Assembly: GCF_026723825.1 (NCBI RefSeq)
Contig: NZ_CP113519.1
Coordinates: 4,774,001-4,838,000 of the forward strand
Length of the DNA: 64,000 nucleotides
DNA from: Pseudomonas sp. GOM7
GTDB lineage: Bacteria > Pseudomonadota > Gammaproteobacteria > Pseudomonadales > Pseudomonadaceae
Reading direction: 5' to 3'
The notes beneath the pieces were generated by a model, which was given only the letters and a program-made list of their open reading frames with translations, was not told the DNA's origin and did no database searches. Made by a program: the position numbers and the translations under genes. Position 1 is the first letter of the stretch. Every line of letters starts with the position of its first letter. Shown here piece by piece: positions 49,782-58,317 of this stretch.

Positions 49782-51380
49782 ATGCCCGTACCCGATCTGT
49801 TCAAGCAAGGCCTGGCCAGGGGTTGGAAGACCCATGATGGCTCGCGCCTGGAAAACGACCTGACCCTGGAAGCCGATGTCGCCATCGTCGGCAGCGGTGC
49901 CGGTGGTGGCACCACGGCGGAAATCCTCAGCGCCGCTGGCTACAAGGTGCTGCTGATCGAGGAAGGCCCGCTCAAGACCAGCGATGACTTCAAGATGCAG
50001 GAGGCCGAGGCCTACCCGACGCTCTATCAGGAAGGTATCGGCCGCATGAGCAAGGATGGCGCCATCACCATCCTGCAGGGCCGGGCCGTGGGCGGCACCA
50101 CCCTGGTCAACTGGACCAGCAGCTTCCGCACCCCGCCACAGACCCTGGCCTACTGGGCCGAGGCCTTTGGGGTCAAGGGCCATGACGTCGAGTCCATGGC
50201 GCCCTGGTTCGAGAAGATGGAACAACGCCTGGGCGTCGCCCCCTGGATGGTGCCACCGAATGCCAACAACGAGGTGATCCGCACCGGCTGCGACAAGCTC
50301 GGTTACCACTGGGCGGTGATCCCGCGCAACGTGCGCGGCTGCTGGAACCTCGGTTACTGCGGCATGGGCTGCCCGACCAACGCCAAGCAATCGATGCTGG
50401 TCACCACCATCCCTGCCACGCTCGATGCTGGTGGCGAGCTGCTCTACCTGGCACGCGCCGACAGGCTTGTGATCGAAGGCGACAAGGTGGTCGGCCTCGA
50501 CTGCCTGGGTATGGACGAGCGCTGCGTGGCCCCCAACGGCAAGCGCATTCGCGTCAAGGCGCGGCATTACGTGCTGGCCGGCGGCGGTATCAACACGCCT
50601 GGCATCCTCCTGCGCTCGGAGGCGCCCGACCCGCACAAACGCGTGGGCCGACGCACCTACCTGCACCTGGTGAACTTCTCCGCCGGGCAGTTCGATCAGG
50701 TGATCAACCCCTTCTACGGTGCGCCGCAGTCGCTGTACTCCGACCACTTCCAATGGGACGACGGCACCACCGGGCGCCTGTCCTTCAAGCTGGAAGTACC
50801 GCCGCTGCAACCGGCCCTGACCGCCACCCTGCTCGGCGGCTTCGGCCAGGACAACGCCCTGCGCATGGAGCAACTGCCGCACACCAACATGATGCTCGCC
50901 CTGCTGCGCGACGGCTTCCACCCCGAGAGCGCCGAAGGGCGGGTGGAACTGCGCGGCGACGGCAGCCCGGTGCTCGATTACCAGATGACCGACTACACCT
51001 GGGACGGCGTGCGCCGCGCCTTCCTGACCATGGCCGAAATCCAGTTCGCCGCCGGAGCCAAGGCGGTGCTGCCGATCCATGCCGATGCGCGTTTCGTCGA
51101 CAGTTGGAGCAAGGCCAAGGAGATGATCGAAGATCTCGATCTGGCGCTGTACCGCACGCGCCTGGGCAGTGCCCACGTCATGGGCGGCTGCGCCATGGGC
51201 GAAGACCCGCAGCAAGCGGTGGTCGACAGCCTCGGCCGGCATCATCAGCTCGGCAACCTGTCGATCCACGACGGCTCGCTGTTCCCCACCAGCATCGGCG
51301 CCAACCCGCAACTGTCGATCTACGGGCTCACCGCCAAGCTCGCCACGCTCCTGGGCGAGCGGCTGAAAAGCCCGAGCTAG
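49782..51380 (+). CDS. GMC family FAD-dependent oxidoreductase
   Basis: A 532-aa flavoprotein dehydrogenase. The FAD motif is VAIVGSGAGGGTTAEILSAA, with QGRAVGGTTLVNWTSSFRTP after it. Four cysteines in CWNLGYCGMGCPTNAKQSM lie in the region where some membrane GMC dehydrogenases hold an Fe-S cluster. The C-terminal catalytic region is SAHVMGGCAMGEDP and SIHDGSLFPTSIGANPQLSI. It probably oxidises an alcohol to an aldehyde and passes electrons to the respiratory chain via the Tat lipoprotein partner. The ATG at 49782 has AAGAGAGCCTGAA before it; 49761 is an alternative. No Tat signal is on this subunit, so export would have to be by hitch-hiking on the partner. Confidence 0.9.
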   Translation: MPVPDLFKQGLARGWKTHDGSRLENDLTLEADVAIVGSGAGGGTTAEILSAAGYKVLLIEEGPLKTSDDFKMQEAEAYPTLYQEGIGRMSKDGAITILQGRAVGGTTLVNWTSSFRTPPQTLAYWAEAFGVKGHDVESMAPWFEKMEQRLGVAPWMVPPNANNEVIRTGCDKLGYHWAVIPRNVRGCWNLGYCGMGCPTNAKQSMLVTTIPATLDAGGELLYLARADRLVIEGDKVVGLDCLGMDERCVAPNGKRIRVKARHYVLAGGGINTPGILLRSEAPDPHKRVGRRTYLHLVNFSAGQFDQVINPFYGAPQSLYSDHFQWDDGTTGRLSFKLEVPPLQPALTATLLGGFGQDNALRMEQLPHTNMMLALLRDGFHPESAEGRVELRGDGSPVLDYQMTDYTWDGVRRAFLTMAEIQFAAGAKAVLPIHADARFVDSWSKAKEMIEDLDLALYRTRLGSAHVMGGCAMGEDPQQAVVDSLGRHHQLGNLSIHDGSLFPTSIGANPQLSIYGLTAKLATLLGERLKSPS

Positions 51381-51484
51381 ACGCTACCAATCTGGCGCTG
51401 GGAAACACAGCGCAGGCCGCGGCTTGGCCGCTGGCATGCGCTGCGCTACCATCCGAGTCCTTTTCGACCCGCCAGGACGTACCG

Positions 51485-51967
51485 ATGAATCGAGTGTTAT
51501 ACCCCGGCACCTTCGACCCCATCACCAAGGGCCATGGCGATCTGGTCGAACGCGCTGCACGCCTGTTCGATCACGTCATCATCGCCGTCGCCGCCAGCCC
51601 CAAGAAGAATCCGCTGTTCCCCCTGGAGCAACGTGTCGAGCTGGCCCGCGAGGTCACCAAGCACCTGCCCAACGTCGAAGTGGTGGGTTTCTCCACCCTG
51701 CTCGCGCACTTCGTCAAGGAACAGAACGCCAACGTCTTCCTGCGCGGCCTGCGTGCGGTTTCAGACTTCGAGTACGAATTCCAGCTAGCCAACATGAACC
51801 GCCAACTGGCACCGGACGTGGAGAGCCTGTTCCTCACCCCGTCGGAGAAGTACTCCTTCATTTCCTCGACCCTGGTGCGTGAAATTGCCGCCCTGGGTGG
51901 CGACATCACCAAGTTCGTCCACCCGGCCGTGGCCCAAGCCCTGCAGGAGCGCTTTCGCAAGGCCTGA
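51485..51967 (+). CDS. coaD: Phosphopantetheine adenylyltransferase CoaD
   Basis: Penultimate step of coenzyme A synthesis. It is 160 aa, as usual. Motifs: VLYPGTFDPITKGHGDLVER (TxGH nucleotide site), FLRGLRAVSDFEYEFQLANM, and SEKYSFISSTLVREIAALGG with the ISST phosphate loop. It follows the GMC gene by about 100 bp, as in other Pseudomonas (PA0363 position). Confidence 0.97.
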   Translation: MNRVLYPGTFDPITKGHGDLVERAARLFDHVIIAVAASPKKNPLFPLEQRVELAREVTKHLPNVEVVGFSTLLAHFVKEQNANVFLRGLRAVSDFEYEFQLANMNRQLAPDVESLFLTPSEKYSFISSTLVREIAALGGDITKFVHPAVAQALQERFRKA

Positions 51968-52096
51968 CGCTCTGGGCAGGCTCCAGCGCCTGCCCTGCGC
52001 AGCAAGGTCGCATGGCGCAAGACGCGGCAATCCGGCACAATTCGCGCCATCGTTCTCTGCCTGTGTCGAGGCCGACGCCTCGACAGGAGTTGTTCC

Positions 52097-52348
52097 ATGT
52101 CCCTGATCATCACCGACGATTGCATCAACTGCGACGTCTGCGAACCCGAGTGCCCCAACGGCGCCATCTCCCAGGGTGAGGAGATCTATGTGATCGACCC
52201 CAACCTGTGCACCGAATGCGTGGGCCATTACGACGAGCCGCAGTGCCAGCAGGTCTGCCCGGTGGACTGCATCCCCCTCGACGAGAACAACGTCGAGAGC
52301 AAGGATGAACTGATGCAGAAGTACCTGATCATCACCGGCAAGGCCTGA
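52097..52348 (+). CDS. fdx: YfhL-type 2[4Fe-4S] ferredoxin
   Basis: An 83-aa ferredoxin. The first cluster motif is CINCDVCEPECPNGAI. The second is CTEC-x8-CQQVCPVDC, whose eight-residue insertion marks the Allochromatium-type/YfhL group with very low potential clusters. The C-terminal extension (ENNVESKDELMQKYLIITGK) is also typical. It is an electron carrier of unknown partner, located between coaD and ggt. Confidence 0.95.
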   Translation: MSLIITDDCINCDVCEPECPNGAISQGEEIYVIDPNLCTECVGHYDEPQCQQVCPVDCIPLDENNVESKDELMQKYLIITGKA

Positions 52349-52443
52349 GCCCGAGCCTCGCACCTGCACCTGAGCAATCAGGCGCGCACGCCAGGGCAAG
52401 ACTGTTAAGCTGCGGCTTCCTTCAGTCGACCTAGGTAGATCGC

Positions 52444-54117
52444 ATGCTGCGCAAACTTCTGCTATCGACCCTGCTGCTCGCTGCCAGCCTGCTGGCGCAG
52501 GCCGCACCACATCAGGCCGCCATCGCCACCGCCCACCCCGCTGCCAGCGCCGCTGCGCAAAAGATGCTCGATGCCGGCGGCAACGCTTTCGATGCCGCCG
52601 TGGCTGCCAGTGCCGCACTGGCCGTGGTCGAGCCCTATGGTTCGGGGCTGGGTGGCGGCGGGTTCTTCCTGCTGCGCAGCGCTGGCGAAACGCCAACCTA
52701 TGACTTTCTCGATGCCCGCGAGCGCGCCCCGCTGGAAGCCAAGCCCGACATGTACGTGCGCGAGGGCCAGGTGCAGCGCGAACTGTCGCTCGATGGCGCC
52801 CTCGCCGCCGCCATTCCCGGTCTTCCCGCCGCGCTGGTGGAACTGGCCGAGAAACATGGCCGCCTGCCGCTGAAAACCAGCCTGGCCCCGGCCATCGCAC
52901 TGGCCCGCGACGGTTTCACCATCGACCGCATCTACCGCGAGCGCGCCACCTGGCGCCTGGCGGCACTACGCGATGATCCGGAAAGCGCGCGCCTGTTCCT
53001 CAACCAAGGCCAGGTGCCCGCCGAAGGCTATCTGCTGCGCCAACCGGAACTGGCCGCCACCCTGCAGACCCTGGCGCAACAAGGCCGCCCCGGCTTCTAC
53101 GATGGTGCCCTGGCCGAGCGCCTGATCGAGGGCGTACGCCGCGCCGGGGGCATCTGGACGATGGATGACCTGCGCGGCTACCAGGTGCAGCGCCGCAAGC
53201 CCCTGCGCTTCACCCTGGAAGACGGTCACGAACTGATCAGCGCACCGCCGCCCTCGGCCGGAGGTGTGGCCCTGGCGCAGAGCCTGGCCGTGCTCGAGCA
53301 ACTGCCCTGGCGTGATGCCGAGCCCGTGCAGCGCGTGCATTACGTGGTCGAAGCGTTGCGCCGCGCCTACCGTGACCGCGAACTGCTGGGCGATCCGGAT
53401 TTCGTCAAGAATCCGCTGGACGAGATGCTCTCCCCCGGCCATCTGGCCGTGCTCGCCGGCAGCATCGAGCCCGAGCGCGCCACCCCCAGCGCCAGCCTGC
53501 CGCCTGCCGGCACCTGGAACGAGGGCGATAACACCACCCACTTCGCCGTGCTCGACGCCGAAGGCAATGCGGTGGCGGCTACCCTGTCGGTCAACCTGCC
53601 GTTCGGCGGCGCCTTCACCGTGCCCGGTACCGGCATGCTGCTCAACAACGAGATGGACGACTTCGCCGCCGCAGTCGATGAGTCCAACGCCTACGGCCTG
53701 GTGGGCAGCCAGGCCAACCTGATCGCCGGCGGCAAGCGGCCGCTGTCGTCGATGAGCCCGAGCTTTCTCGAAAGCACTGACGAGTTCGCGGCCTTCGGCA
53801 CGCCGGGGGGCAGCCGCATTCCCAGCATGGTGCTGCTGGCGATGCTGCAATACCTAGACGACCAACCCGTCACAAGCTGGCCCGCCGTGGCCCGCTATCA
53901 TCACCAGTTCCTGCCCGACGTGATCGAGCATGAGCCGGACACCTTCACTGACCAGCAGGTCGCCGAGCTGCAAGCGCGCGGCTACAGCCTCAAGCGTCTG
54001 GATCAGCAGTACGGCAACCAGCAGGTGCTGTTCTGGAACAAGGTCAGCGGCGAGGTGCAGGCCGCGAGCGATCCGCGCGGTATCGGGCAATCGCTAGTCG
54101 TGCCGGGCAAGCAGTAG
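52444..54117 (+). CDS. ggt: Gamma-glutamyltransferase (glutathione hydrolase)
   Basis: A 557-aa periplasmic Ntn-hydrolase precursor. The signal peptide is LLLSTLLLAASLLAQA. The pro-enzyme self-cleaves before the catalytic Thr364 in NTTHFAVLDAEGNAVAAT; the GG-containing PLSSMSPSFLE follows. The large subunit carries AGGNAFDAAVAASAALAVVE and GSGLGGGGFF, and the substrate Arg region is DARERAPLEAK. It transfers or hydrolyses the glutamyl group of glutathione. A REP element begins 4 bp after the stop. Confidence 0.95.
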   Translation: MLRKLLLSTLLLAASLLAQAAPHQAAIATAHPAASAAAQKMLDAGGNAFDAAVAASAALAVVEPYGSGLGGGGFFLLRSAGETPTYDFLDARERAPLEAKPDMYVREGQVQRELSLDGALAAAIPGLPAALVELAEKHGRLPLKTSLAPAIALARDGFTIDRIYRERATWRLAALRDDPESARLFLNQGQVPAEGYLLRQPELAATLQTLAQQGRPGFYDGALAERLIEGVRRAGGIWTMDDLRGYQVQRRKPLRFTLEDGHELISAPPPSAGGVALAQSLAVLEQLPWRDAEPVQRVHYVVEALRRAYRDRELLGDPDFVKNPLDEMLSPGHLAVLAGSIEPERATPSASLPPAGTWNEGDNTTHFAVLDAEGNAVAATLSVNLPFGGAFTVPGTGMLLNNEMDDFAAAVDESNAYGLVGSQANLIAGGKRPLSSMSPSFLESTDEFAAFGTPGGSRIPSMVLLAMLQYLDDQPVTSWPAVARYHHQFLPDVIEHEPDTFTDQQVAELQARGYSLKRLDQQYGNQQVLFWNKVSGEVQAASDPRGIGQSLVVPGKQ

Positions 54118-54120
54118 GAT

Positions 54121-54182
54121 CGTAGCCCGGATGAAATCCGGGGAGGCTCTCACGTCACAACCCGGATTGCATCGGGGCTACG
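54121..54182. repeat. REP element, GTAGCC(C/T)GGATG class, copy 3
   Basis: CGTAGCCCGGATGAAATCCGGGG and CCCGGATTGCATCGGGGCTACG form an inverted pair between the convergent ends of ggt and the Na/Pi transporter gene. The TAG stop of the transporter gene (complement of 54178-54180) is part of the right arm. Confidence 0.85.
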
Positions 54183-56019
54183 GGGTTTCGATCAGGCTTT
54201 CCTGCTCATGGGCGAAACGTCGCAGCTCACGGAACAACGTCTGCTCGTCGCCCAGCATCAGCACGTTGCGCAAGCTCTGGAAGATACGGCTGACGTAGCC
54301 CAGGTCGTTCATCAGCGAGCTGGTCTGCAGGCCATCGAGGTGGCCGTAGCGCACTTCGCTGAACAGCCGCTGGCGGAACTGAGCGTCGAACTCCGCGGCC
54401 TGGTCGTCCAGCCAGGCCAGGCGTGAGCGCCAGGCCTCCTCTTCCAGCTCACTGCGGGCCAGTTCGCGCAACTCGTGCAAGGTCAGCAGCAGATGGCGGC
54501 GCAACTCGACATAACAGGTGCGCGCGCCCGAAGGCGGCTGCTCCAGGTAATGGCCGAGGTTCTTCTGCAGGTGCTTGGCATCCTTGACCGCATCCACCAG
54601 TTGCAGCGCCGCCAGTTGGCACGTGTTCCAGAACTGCTGGTGCGCCTCGTCCATGGGCAGCTCCATGCGCCCCATGAAGCTCAGCAGATCGCCGTACACC
54701 CCCTTGATGTGGCGTTGGTAGAGACGGTCGGCGTCGAACCCCGGCTGCTGCGGCCGGGCCTGCAGCAACTGCTCGTCGGCCTTGGCCTGCGCCAGTTGCT
54801 CCACCGGCAGGTAGAGGGCATGGCAGATCACCTCCAGGCTCAAGCGGCCCAGGTGCCCCAACTCCTGCACCACCGCGACCGAGGCCGACTCCACCGAATC
54901 CAGCGCGCGCTCGTTGAGGTAACGGGCGTGGCTACGCTCGGGTTCGACCACCTGTATCGGCGCCATCTCGGTGATCAGCACCTGCGGCTCGACCCGCTCC
55001 GGCAGCCAGCGAATCAGGTACTGCGCCAGACGCGCCTGCAACGGCCAGAACAGGGCAACGCCCATGGCGTTGAACAGGGTGTGGAACATCGCCAGTTGGA
55101 TCAGGCTGTTGCCACCCAGGCCCAGCGGCTCGGCCAGCGCATGCACCAGCCAGGTCAGCGGGCCGAGCAGGCAGAAGGCGATAACGCCAGTGGTGATATT
55201 GAACAGCACATGGGCCAGGGCCAGACGCTGGCCGCTGCGGTTGCCGCCAAGGGAGCCGACGAAGGCGGTGGTGACGCTGCTGCCGACGTTGGAGCCGATG
55301 GCGATGGCCAGACTCTGGCCCAGCTCCAGTTGCCCACTGGCCAGGGCAGCCAGTGTCAGCATCAAGGCTGCGTGGCTGGACTGCAGCACCACGGTGATGG
55401 CCATGCCGATGCCAGTGAACAGCAATGCTCCCAGAACGCCGTCGACATGCAGACCCGTCATGTCCAGACCATCGTCGAAGCTGGCGAAGCCCTCCTTGAT
55501 CTGATCGATGCCGAGGAAGATGAAGGCGATGCCCAGCACGATACGCCCGGCCGCCTTGCTTCTGTCGCCGAAGAAACCGGCCAGCACACCGAACACCAGC
55601 AACGGCAGGGCCAAGGGGCTGAGGCTGAGGTTCTGCCCGGCCAGCGCCAGCAGCCAGATGCCACTGGTTGCGCCGAGGTTGGCGCCGAAGAGAATGGCGA
55701 TACCACCGGCTAGCTGGATCAACCCGGTACTGATGAAGGCGATGGTCAGTAACGACACCAGTGTGCTGGATTGCAGCAGCAGCGTGCCACTCACGCCAAA
55801 CATCAAACTCTTGAACGGCGTGGCCGTGCTACGCCCGAGAATCTGCTCCAGTTTGCTACCGGCGAGCTGCCGCAGCCCTTCCTCCAGGCATTGCATGCCG
55901 AACAGGAAGATCGCCAGGCCGGCACAGAGTTGCAGCCAGCCCTGGCTGAACCAGAACGAGGCGAGCAGCCCTGCCACGAGCAGAACCAGCATCAGCCCAC
56001 GTACATACTTGATGATCAC
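54178..56019 (-). CDS. Na/Pi cotransporter family protein with PhoU-like C-terminus
   Basis: A 613-aa inner-membrane transporter. The membrane half (about residues 1-340) has two inverted Na_Pi_cotrans units, each with a QSS motif (LLQSSTLVSLLTIAFI and VLQSSHAALMLTLAAL). The cytoplasmic C-terminal half (about 360-600) is helical and PhoU-like (LGRLSLEVICHALYLPVEQL). It probably takes up or exports phosphate with sodium. The start is GTG at 56019 (AAAGGGATGAAGCG before it). A MITE-like element ends only 15 bp upstream of that start and its target duplication lies within the RBS region, so expression may depend on it. Confidence 0.9.
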   Translation of the reverse strand: MIIKYVRGLMLVLLVAGLLASFWFSQGWLQLCAGLAIFLFGMQCLEEGLRQLAGSKLEQILGRSTATPFKSLMFGVSGTLLLQSSTLVSLLTIAFISTGLIQLAGGIAILFGANLGATSGIWLLALAGQNLSLSPLALPLLVFGVLAGFFGDRSKAAGRIVLGIAFIFLGIDQIKEGFASFDDGLDMTGLHVDGVLGALLFTGIGMAITVVLQSSHAALMLTLAALASGQLELGQSLAIAIGSNVGSSVTTAFVGSLGGNRSGQRLALAHVLFNITTGVIAFCLLGPLTWLVHALAEPLGLGGNSLIQLAMFHTLFNAMGVALFWPLQARLAQYLIRWLPERVEPQVLITEMAPIQVVEPERSHARYLNERALDSVESASVAVVQELGHLGRLSLEVICHALYLPVEQLAQAKADEQLLQARPQQPGFDADRLYQRHIKGVYGDLLSFMGRMELPMDEAHQQFWNTCQLAALQLVDAVKDAKHLQKNLGHYLEQPPSGARTCYVELRRHLLLTLHELRELARSELEEEAWRSRLAWLDDQAAEFDAQFRQRLFSEVRYGHLDGLQTSSLMNDLGYVSRIFQSLRNVLMLGDEQTLFRELRRFAHEQESLIETP

Positions 56020-56034
56020 CGCTTCATCCCTTTA

Positions 56035-56174
56035 GGGCACCTCTAAAAACTACCTGCGTTGCCATCGCGGCGTTAAAAACAGGCTCAAAATGCTCATTTA
56101 CAGCGCGTAAACTGCGCTTTCTCGCCTGTTTTTGCCTTGCGCTGGCTGCCTCGCCTACGTTTTTAGAGGCGCCC
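56035..56174. mobile_element. MITE-like element 1 with terminal inverted repeats and TTTA duplication
   Basis: A 140-bp non-coding element. Left end GGGCACCTCTAAAAAC and right end GTTTTTAGAGGCGCCC are inverted repeats of 16 bp with one mismatch, and both flanks read TTTA, consistent with a 4-bp target duplication. The interior (CTCAAAATGCTCATTTACAG, then CGTAAACTGCG) is shared with element 2. No transposase is present; IS5-type elements have similar ends and 3-4 bp TA-rich targets, so mobilisation in trans by such an enzyme is inferred. Confidence 0.75.
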
Positions 56175-56193
56175 TTTATCGGCGCACGAACGC

Positions 56194-56231
56194 AAGCGGC
56201 CTCTCACCCCCATGCGGGCGAGAGGCCGCTT
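56194..56231. repeat. Hairpin between the two MITE-like elements
   Basis: AAGCGGCCTCTC (56194-56205) pairs with GAGAGGCCGCTT (56220-56231), a 12-bp perfect stem around a 14-nt loop. It may be the terminator of the small secreted-protein gene on the minus strand, now separated from it by element 2. Confidence 0.6.
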
Positions 56232-56355
56232 GAAAAACTATCTGCGTTGGCAATACTGCGTTAAAAACAGCCTCAAAATGCTCATTTACAGCACGTAAAC
56301 TCCGCTTTTTCGGCTGTTTTTGCCTTGTCTTGCCTGCCTCGCCTACGTTTTTCAA
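56230..56355. mobile_element. MITE-like element 2, diverged relative of element 1
   Basis: About 126 bp with ends TTGAAAAAC and GTTTTTCAA. The interior matches element 1 nearly base for base (GCGTTAAAAACAG, CCTCAAAATGCTCATTTACAG, CGTAAACTCCGCTTTTTCGGC, GCCTGCCTCGCCTACG) in the same orientation, but the tips differ (TTGAAAAAC instead of CTCTAAAAAC). It lies between the hairpin and the end of the gene at 56376. Confidence 0.7.
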
Positions 56356-56375
56356 TAGCTAGCTTATGAGTCGAA

Positions 56376-56714
56376 TCAGTCCTGCTTGTAACCGCTGCTG
56401 GTGCAGCCCAGGCAGCGCACGAAGGCTTCGCGACCGGGTTCGACCACCAGCGACTGCGCCGCTTCGCCGACGTTACCGCCGAGCGCGGTGAACGGTAGGC
56501 TGACGATGAAGGCCGCCGTGCCGATGGCGGTGGCACCGATCAGCAGGGGGCGGGCAATGACCAGGTCACCGACCATGGCATAGCCCTTGGGGGCTTCGAC
56601 GGTGTAGAGCGGGTCGCCACTGACGTTCTGCTGCGCCACTTCCGCCTGGGTCGGCAGTGCCAGCAAGCCAGAGGTCAACGCCAGAACGGCAGCGCAGGTG
56701 CGGAACGCTTTCAT
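56376..56714 (-). CDS. Small secreted protein of unknown function
   Basis: A 112-aa protein with a signal peptide (FRTCAAVLALTSGLLALPTQA). A hydrophobic segment (PLLIGATAIGTAAFIVSLPF) lies at about residues 52-71, and there is a pair of cysteines near the C-terminus (RCLGCTSSGY). Similar proteins in Pseudomonas carry the label multidrug transporter, which nothing here supports. It may be periplasmic or membrane-inserted. The ATG at 56714 is chosen for the signal peptide. Confidence 0.75.
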   Translation of the reverse strand: MKAFRTCAAVLALTSGLLALPTQAEVAQQNVSGDPLYTVEAPKGYAMVGDLVIARPLLIGATAIGTAAFIVSLPFTALGGNVGEAAQSLVVEPGREAFVRCLGCTSSGYKQD

Positions 56715-56789
56715 GGATCGATCCTTAGGTTGTGCGAGTAAGTGCCAGTAACTATAACAGCGCCCTGGCAATTGTCAGCGTGACGGACG

Positions 56790-57368
56790 TCAATCGCCGT
56801 GAAAGGCGTATTCCGGCTTTTTCGGCACGTAAGGCCGGAAGAACGCCAACATGTTGGCCAGATCAGCCTGCTCGTCCCCCGTTGGATGGAAGGTGGGGCC
56901 AATCACCACGCGGCGGTTCTGGTAATCCAGCGCACCCATGACGATGGGCACGCCGGCGCCACGGGCGATATGGTAGAAGCCCATCTTCCAGCGCTCTACC
57001 TTCTTGCGCGTGCCCTCCGGCGACAGCACCAGGATGAACTGCCGGTTGTCACGGAATGCCTGTACCGCCTGCTCCACCGTATTGAGCTGGCGATCCCGAC
57101 GGATGGCAATGCCGCCCCAGGCACGCATCAGCCCGCCGAACGGCCAGCGAAAGATGCTGTGCTTGCCGAACCAGCGAGCATTCAGGCGCAGCACGAACTT
57201 CAGGGCAATGAAGATGACGAAGTCCCAATTGGACGTATGGTGGGCGCCGATGGCGACGAACTGGTCGATCTTCGGCAACTCACCCTCGATGCGCCAGCCC
57301 ATGAGTTTCAATACGCTACGCCCCAGCCATTCGGCCACAGGATTGGGCGGCAAGTAGTTACCGGACAT
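56790..57368 (-). CDS. PlsC-like 1-acyl-glycerol-3-phosphate acyltransferase family protein
   Basis: A 192-aa acyltransferase. The catalytic motif is HHTSNWDFVIF (HX4D), the glycerol-phosphate motif is LSPEGTRKKVERW (EGTR) and the late motif is GVPIVMGALDY. It lacks an N-terminal membrane helix, so peripheral association is likely. The acceptor lipid is not known. It lies 45 bp downstream of mutM on the same strand. Confidence 0.88.
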   Translation of the reverse strand: MSGNYLPPNPVAEWLGRSVLKLMGWRIEGELPKIDQFVAIGAHHTSNWDFVIFIALKFVLRLNARWFGKHSIFRWPFGGLMRAWGGIAIRRDRQLNTVEQAVQAFRDNRQFILVLSPEGTRKKVERWKMGFYHIARGAGVPIVMGALDYQNRRVVIGPTFHPTGDEQADLANMLAFFRPYVPKKPEYAFHGD

Positions 57369-57413
57369 CGATCCACCTCGGTGCTTCTTGTTCTTATGAA
57401 AGTGAGGGTTCGC

Positions 57414-58226
57414 TCAGCGTTGGCACTTGGGACAGTAAACGCTAGCTCGCTGGCCCAGTTTGACCTCGCGCAGGGTGCTGCCACAGACCTTGCAGAACTC
57501 GCCGCCGCGCCCGTAGGCGAACAGCTCCTGCTGGAAGTAACCGGGCTGGCCATCGCCACCAACGAAATCACGCAAGGTGGTGCCCCCCCGCTCGATGGCA
57601 TGGGCGAGGATGCGCTTGATCTCCTCGGCCAGGCGCAGATAGCGTGCCCGCGAAATCGAACCGGCTTCACGGCGCGGGTCGATGCCCGCCGCGAACAACG
57701 CCTCGGTGGCGTAGATGTTGCCCACCCCGACCACCACCGCGTTGTCCATGATGAAAGGTTTGACCGCCATGCTGCGCCCACGCGAGAGCTGGAACAGCCG
57801 CTCGCCATCGAACAGCCCACCCAGCGGCTCCGGGCCGAGCCTGGCGAGCAACTCGTGGCGCAGCGGATCCTCGCACCACAACAACGCCCCGAAACGGCGC
57901 GGGTCGGTGTAGCGCAGCGCCAGGCCGGACTCCAGCTCGATGTCCACATGCTCGTGCTTGGCCGCCACCAGCCCGGACTCGACCAGGCGCAGACTGCCGG
58001 ACATGCCCAGGTGGCTGATCAGGCTGCCCACCTCGGCCTTGATCAGCAGGTACTTGGCGCGGCGCTCCACGCACTCGATACGCTGCCCGGACAGGCGCAC
58101 GTCGAGGTCTTCGGGAATGGGCCAGCGCAGGCGCCGCTCGCGCACGATCACGCGACTGACGCGCTGCCCTTCCAGATAGGGGGCGATGCCGCGCCGGGTG
58201 GTTTCGACTTCGGGTAATTCGGGCAT
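57414..58226 (-). CDS. mutM: Formamidopyrimidine-DNA glycosylase MutM/Fpg
   Basis: A bifunctional glycosylase/AP lyase that removes 8-oxoguanine and formamidopyrimidines. It is 270 aa. The mature N-terminus PELPEVETTRRG holds the catalytic Pro and Glu, and the Lys in RRAKYLLIKAE is the conserved Lys57 type. GVGNIYATEALFAAGIDPRR is the H2TH region, and the C-terminal zinc finger is CKVCGSTLREVKLGQ then CPKCQR. All catalytic residues are intact. Confidence 0.97.
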   Translation of the reverse strand: MPELPEVETTRRGIAPYLEGQRVSRVIVRERRLRWPIPEDLDVRLSGQRIECVERRAKYLLIKAEVGSLISHLGMSGSLRLVESGLVAAKHEHVDIELESGLALRYTDPRRFGALLWCEDPLRHELLARLGPEPLGGLFDGERLFQLSRGRSMAVKPFIMDNAVVVGVGNIYATEALFAAGIDPRREAGSISRARYLRLAEEIKRILAHAIERGGTTLRDFVGGDGQPGYFQQELFAYGRGGEFCKVCGSTLREVKLGQRASVYCPKCQR

Positions 58227-58317
58227 GGCGATACGACTGCAAAACGAGGGAGCGCAACCTTAGCAGGATTGCCGCTGGCGGATAAGCCGCAGGCAGCGGC
58301 GCGCAGGCCGTCGCCGG

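Noticed and set aside
54475..55713. 412-aa plus-strand frame opposite the Na/Pi transporter
   Set aside because: Gln/His/Arg-rich shadow of a membrane protein gene on the other strand.
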